Assembly: GCA_016887505.1 (NCBI GenBank)
Contig: CP069393.1
Span: forward strand, 1,350,001 to 1,414,000
DNA length: 64,000 nucleotides
From: Clostridia bacterium
GTDB taxonomy: Bacteria; Bacillota; TC1; UBA5767
Direction of reading: 5' to 3'
The notes under the pieces were generated by a model. The model saw only the letters and a list, made by a program, of their open reading frames with translations, was not told the origin of the DNA and made no database searches. Positions 62,494 through 64,000 of the stretch are shown in pieces (the first letter of the stretch is position 1; each line of letters opens with the position of its first letter). The translations under genes and the position numbers were made by a program.

Positions 62494-63099
62494 TTAACTT
62501 TTCATATGAACAAGTTCAATCCCACGAGCCAACTTACTCAGATCTTCTGGTACTAAATGGTAGTCTAGGAGCTCATTTTTCGTGAATGATTCTAATGCCT
62601 CAATTGAGCCTTTAATAAGTTCAACCTCTAACTCCCGGATGTTTACACTTCGGTTGTTTGCGCGAACAATGCCTTCGTCTAGTGCACATTCAAGTACAGA
62701 ATCCTTGTACTCAATTTGTCGTACATGGCGAAAAATATCCGTTTCAATGAGTGGCACTAATTCCTTACTTCCTAACACCTCTTCCAACATACCTCGTTCC
62801 TTTGGAAAATCCGCTAGGCTCAAATTAAAATCATCCTTTTTCTTATTTATCTCAATTCGAGTATGCAAACCATCCACAACCCCGCCGCCATATTTCAAGG
62901 TAGCTACAATATCTTCGTCTTCTCGTCTTAGGCGCAATCCAATCCTACTATTAGCAAGAAGCAAATCCTGGGTATCATAATATGTTGCTCTTAGATGTAT
63001 GGTTCTGGCTTTATTTCCTAAAATTGAATCGTCGGACAATAAAGCGCGCATGGTTTGTTCGTCTTGAATTCCAAGTTTCAGCTCAATTTCCTTGTCCAT
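62494..63099 (-). CDS. CYTH domain protein
   Basis: A 201-residue protein of the CYTH superfamily (adenylate cyclase class IV/thiamine triphosphatase/inorganic triphosphatase). It opens MDKEIELKLGIQDEQTMRAL with the diagnostic ExExK, and has YYDTQDLLLANSRIGLRLRR (about 42-61) and DIVATLKYGGG, typical of metal- and triphosphate-binding tunnel strands. Members hydrolyse triphosphates or polyphosphate; activity is not decidable. It overlaps the preceding pheA stop by 17 bp. Lying near pst genes could hint at polyphosphate metabolism, but that is weak. Confidence 0.87.
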   Translation of the reverse strand: MDKEIELKLGIQDEQTMRALLSDDSILGNKARTIHLRATYYDTQDLLLANSRIGLRLRREDEDIVATLKYGGGVVDGLHTRIEINKKKDDFNLSLADFPKERGMLEEVLGSKELVPLIETDIFRHVRQIEYKDSVLECALDEGIVRANNRSVNIRELEVELIKGSIEALESFTKNELLDYHLVPEDLSKLARGIELVHMKS

Positions 63100-64000
63100 C
63101 TATAGATCCTTTCTTGTAGTTACCCAAAAACTCAAATTGGGAAGAAGATTCCATCATGCGATACATCGCCTTGCGAACCCGATTTTCCAACAGATTACCC
63201 TCAAAATCTATAAAAAAGTAATATTCCCATGGCTTTCCAAAAATAGGTCTTGATTCAATCCGAGTCATATTAAGATCGCTTTCGGTAATAATACCGATAA
63301 TCCGGTAGAGTGAGCCGATTTCATGCGCCATGGATAGGCGCACACTAATCTTATTACACTCCTTATCAATAAGAGGTGTACGTCGAACCCTGACGAAACG
63401 CGTGTAATTGGTCCCATTGTCCCCAATATTTTCAGCCAAAACAGATAGGCCATAGAGTTTTCCCGCCTGCAAACTGGCAATTGCTCCTACTCTGGGGTCA
63501 TTCGTTTCGAACACTTTTTTCGCACTCATCGCTGTATTGTAGTACGGTTCAGGCAAATATCCTCGGTCTTCAATAAATTTGGCACACTGGCTAAGCGCCT
63601 GGTTATGAGAAAACACTCTCTTAATTTGGTGAATGTCCGCCGTTGGAATACCCAAAAGTGCGTGCTTGATGGGTAAAATAAGCTCTCCACTAATGTAGAG
63701 GTCATTACTAGCAATCAGATGCTCCACTTCCTTAACACCGCCAGTGGAAGAATTCTCAATGGGCAATATTAAGTCGCTGATTTCACCCTCTTTTAGGGCC
63801 AATACCGCCTTTTCAAAAGTTGGATAATTTCTGCGAGGGTCTGCCCCAGGCATCATTAAATCCAAGGCCTCTTGGCTATATGAGCCAGGGATTCCTTGAA
63901 AGCCTACAATGCGCTTTTCAGTTTCTGGATTTTTTTTATCTAATATAGCCTCTAAATCCACCATTGCATGTTTTTCATGTTTTTCGTAAACAAGGTTTCC
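63083..64000 (-). CDS. pheA: Prephenate dehydratase domain with ACT domain (PheA; 5' end probably beyond the window)
   Basis: This encodes the prephenate dehydratase of phenylalanine synthesis. The catalytic domain starts RIVGFQGIPGSYSQEALDLM and includes LPIENSSTGGVKEVEHLIAS (about 65-84 from the Met at 63964) and NYTRFVRVRRTP. The C-terminal ACT domain, AHEIGSLYRIIGIITESDLN with RIESRPIFGKPWEYYFF, is the feedback site for phenylalanine. The frame stays open from the Met at 63964 to base 64000 and no ribosome site precedes that Met; the extra residues (YEKHEKHA) resemble the linker in chorismate mutase/dehydratase fusions, so a mutase domain may lie beyond the window. Confidence 0.85.
   Translation of the reverse strand, partial: GNLVYEKHEKHAMVDLEAILDKKNPETEKRIVGFQGIPGSYSQEALDLMMPGADPRRNYPTFEKAVLALKEGEISDLILPIENSSTGGVKEVEHLIASNDLYISGELILPIKHALLGIPTADIHQIKRVFSHNQALSQCAKFIEDRGYLPEPYYNTAMSAKKVFETNDPRVGAIASLQAGKLYGLSVLAENIGDNGTNYTRFVRVRRTPLIDKECNKISVRLSMAHEIGSLYRIIGIITESDLNMTRIESRPIFGKPWEYYFFIDFEGNLLENRVRKAMYRMMESSSQFEFLGNYKKGSIDGQGN

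Overview
The window looks like chromosome from a low-GC, Gram-positive anaerobe of the Clostridia (Eubacteriales). The grounds are: AT-rich non-coding DNA, strong GGAGG-type ribosome binding sites with several TTG/GTG starts, an S-layer-homology surface protein, an HrcA-type CIRCE operator before groES-groL, a SigV/RsiV-like ECF pair, a MoeA/periplasmic-binding-domain fusion, and lipoproteins with Gram-positive style signal peptides. Species cannot be fixed from the sequence alone.

Layout. 1-2.1 kb: 5' part of a branched-chain amino-acid-type binding lipoprotein, divergent from an Rrf2 regulator and a TauE/SafE-type exporter. 2.2-18 kb is an accessory island: an alanine-dehydrogenase/CEOS-like enzyme, an orphan Phd-type antitoxin, a decayed IS256-family transposase, a coupled sigma-factor/RecQ-like-helicase pair, a second transposase remnant, then a tight six-gene operon (read right to left: radical SAM protein, unknown 230-aa protein, PLD-nuclease/SF2 helicase, 56-aa microprotein, DndD-like zinc-hook ATPase, 146-aa DndE-sized protein). 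I regard that operon as the best candidate for an undescribed defence or DNA-modification system. 18.1-36.4 kb is cell surface plus mobile DNA: a 1812-aa SLH protein with GLUG repeats and an internal 627-bp duplication, the ECF/anti-sigma pair, one IS256-type element with an 8-bp target duplication, an Lgt-like enzyme coupled to a 700-aa lipoprotein, a two-domain DUF1566 lipoprotein, and two virtually identical IS copies, the second of which splits a GNAT/YoaP-type acetyltransferase.

36.6-64 kb is housekeeping, all on the minus strand: guaA-hpt; a URO-D-fold protein with a CysQ-like phosphatase; a promoter-to-terminator stretch that looks like a structured small RNA or leader; a DUF364 protein; groES-groL; a molybdenum cofactor cluster (mogA/moaB, moaC, moaA, moeA-PBP fusion, moeA, small HTH protein, Nudix); a t6A/cell-envelope operon (thioredoxin-like protein, tsaD, rimI, tsaB, tsaE, amidohydrolase, alr, nnr, acpS); the pstSCAB phosphate operon with an 11-bp-periodic Pho box; a pentapeptide-repeat protein; a CYTH protein; and the prephenate dehydratase part of pheA, which appears to run off the window edge.

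Together: the right half encodes constitutive metabolism (Moco, t6A, D-alanine, phosphate), while the left half carries defence-like genes and surface genes repeatedly invaded by IS256-family elements. No tRNA, rRNA or CRISPR array was recognised.
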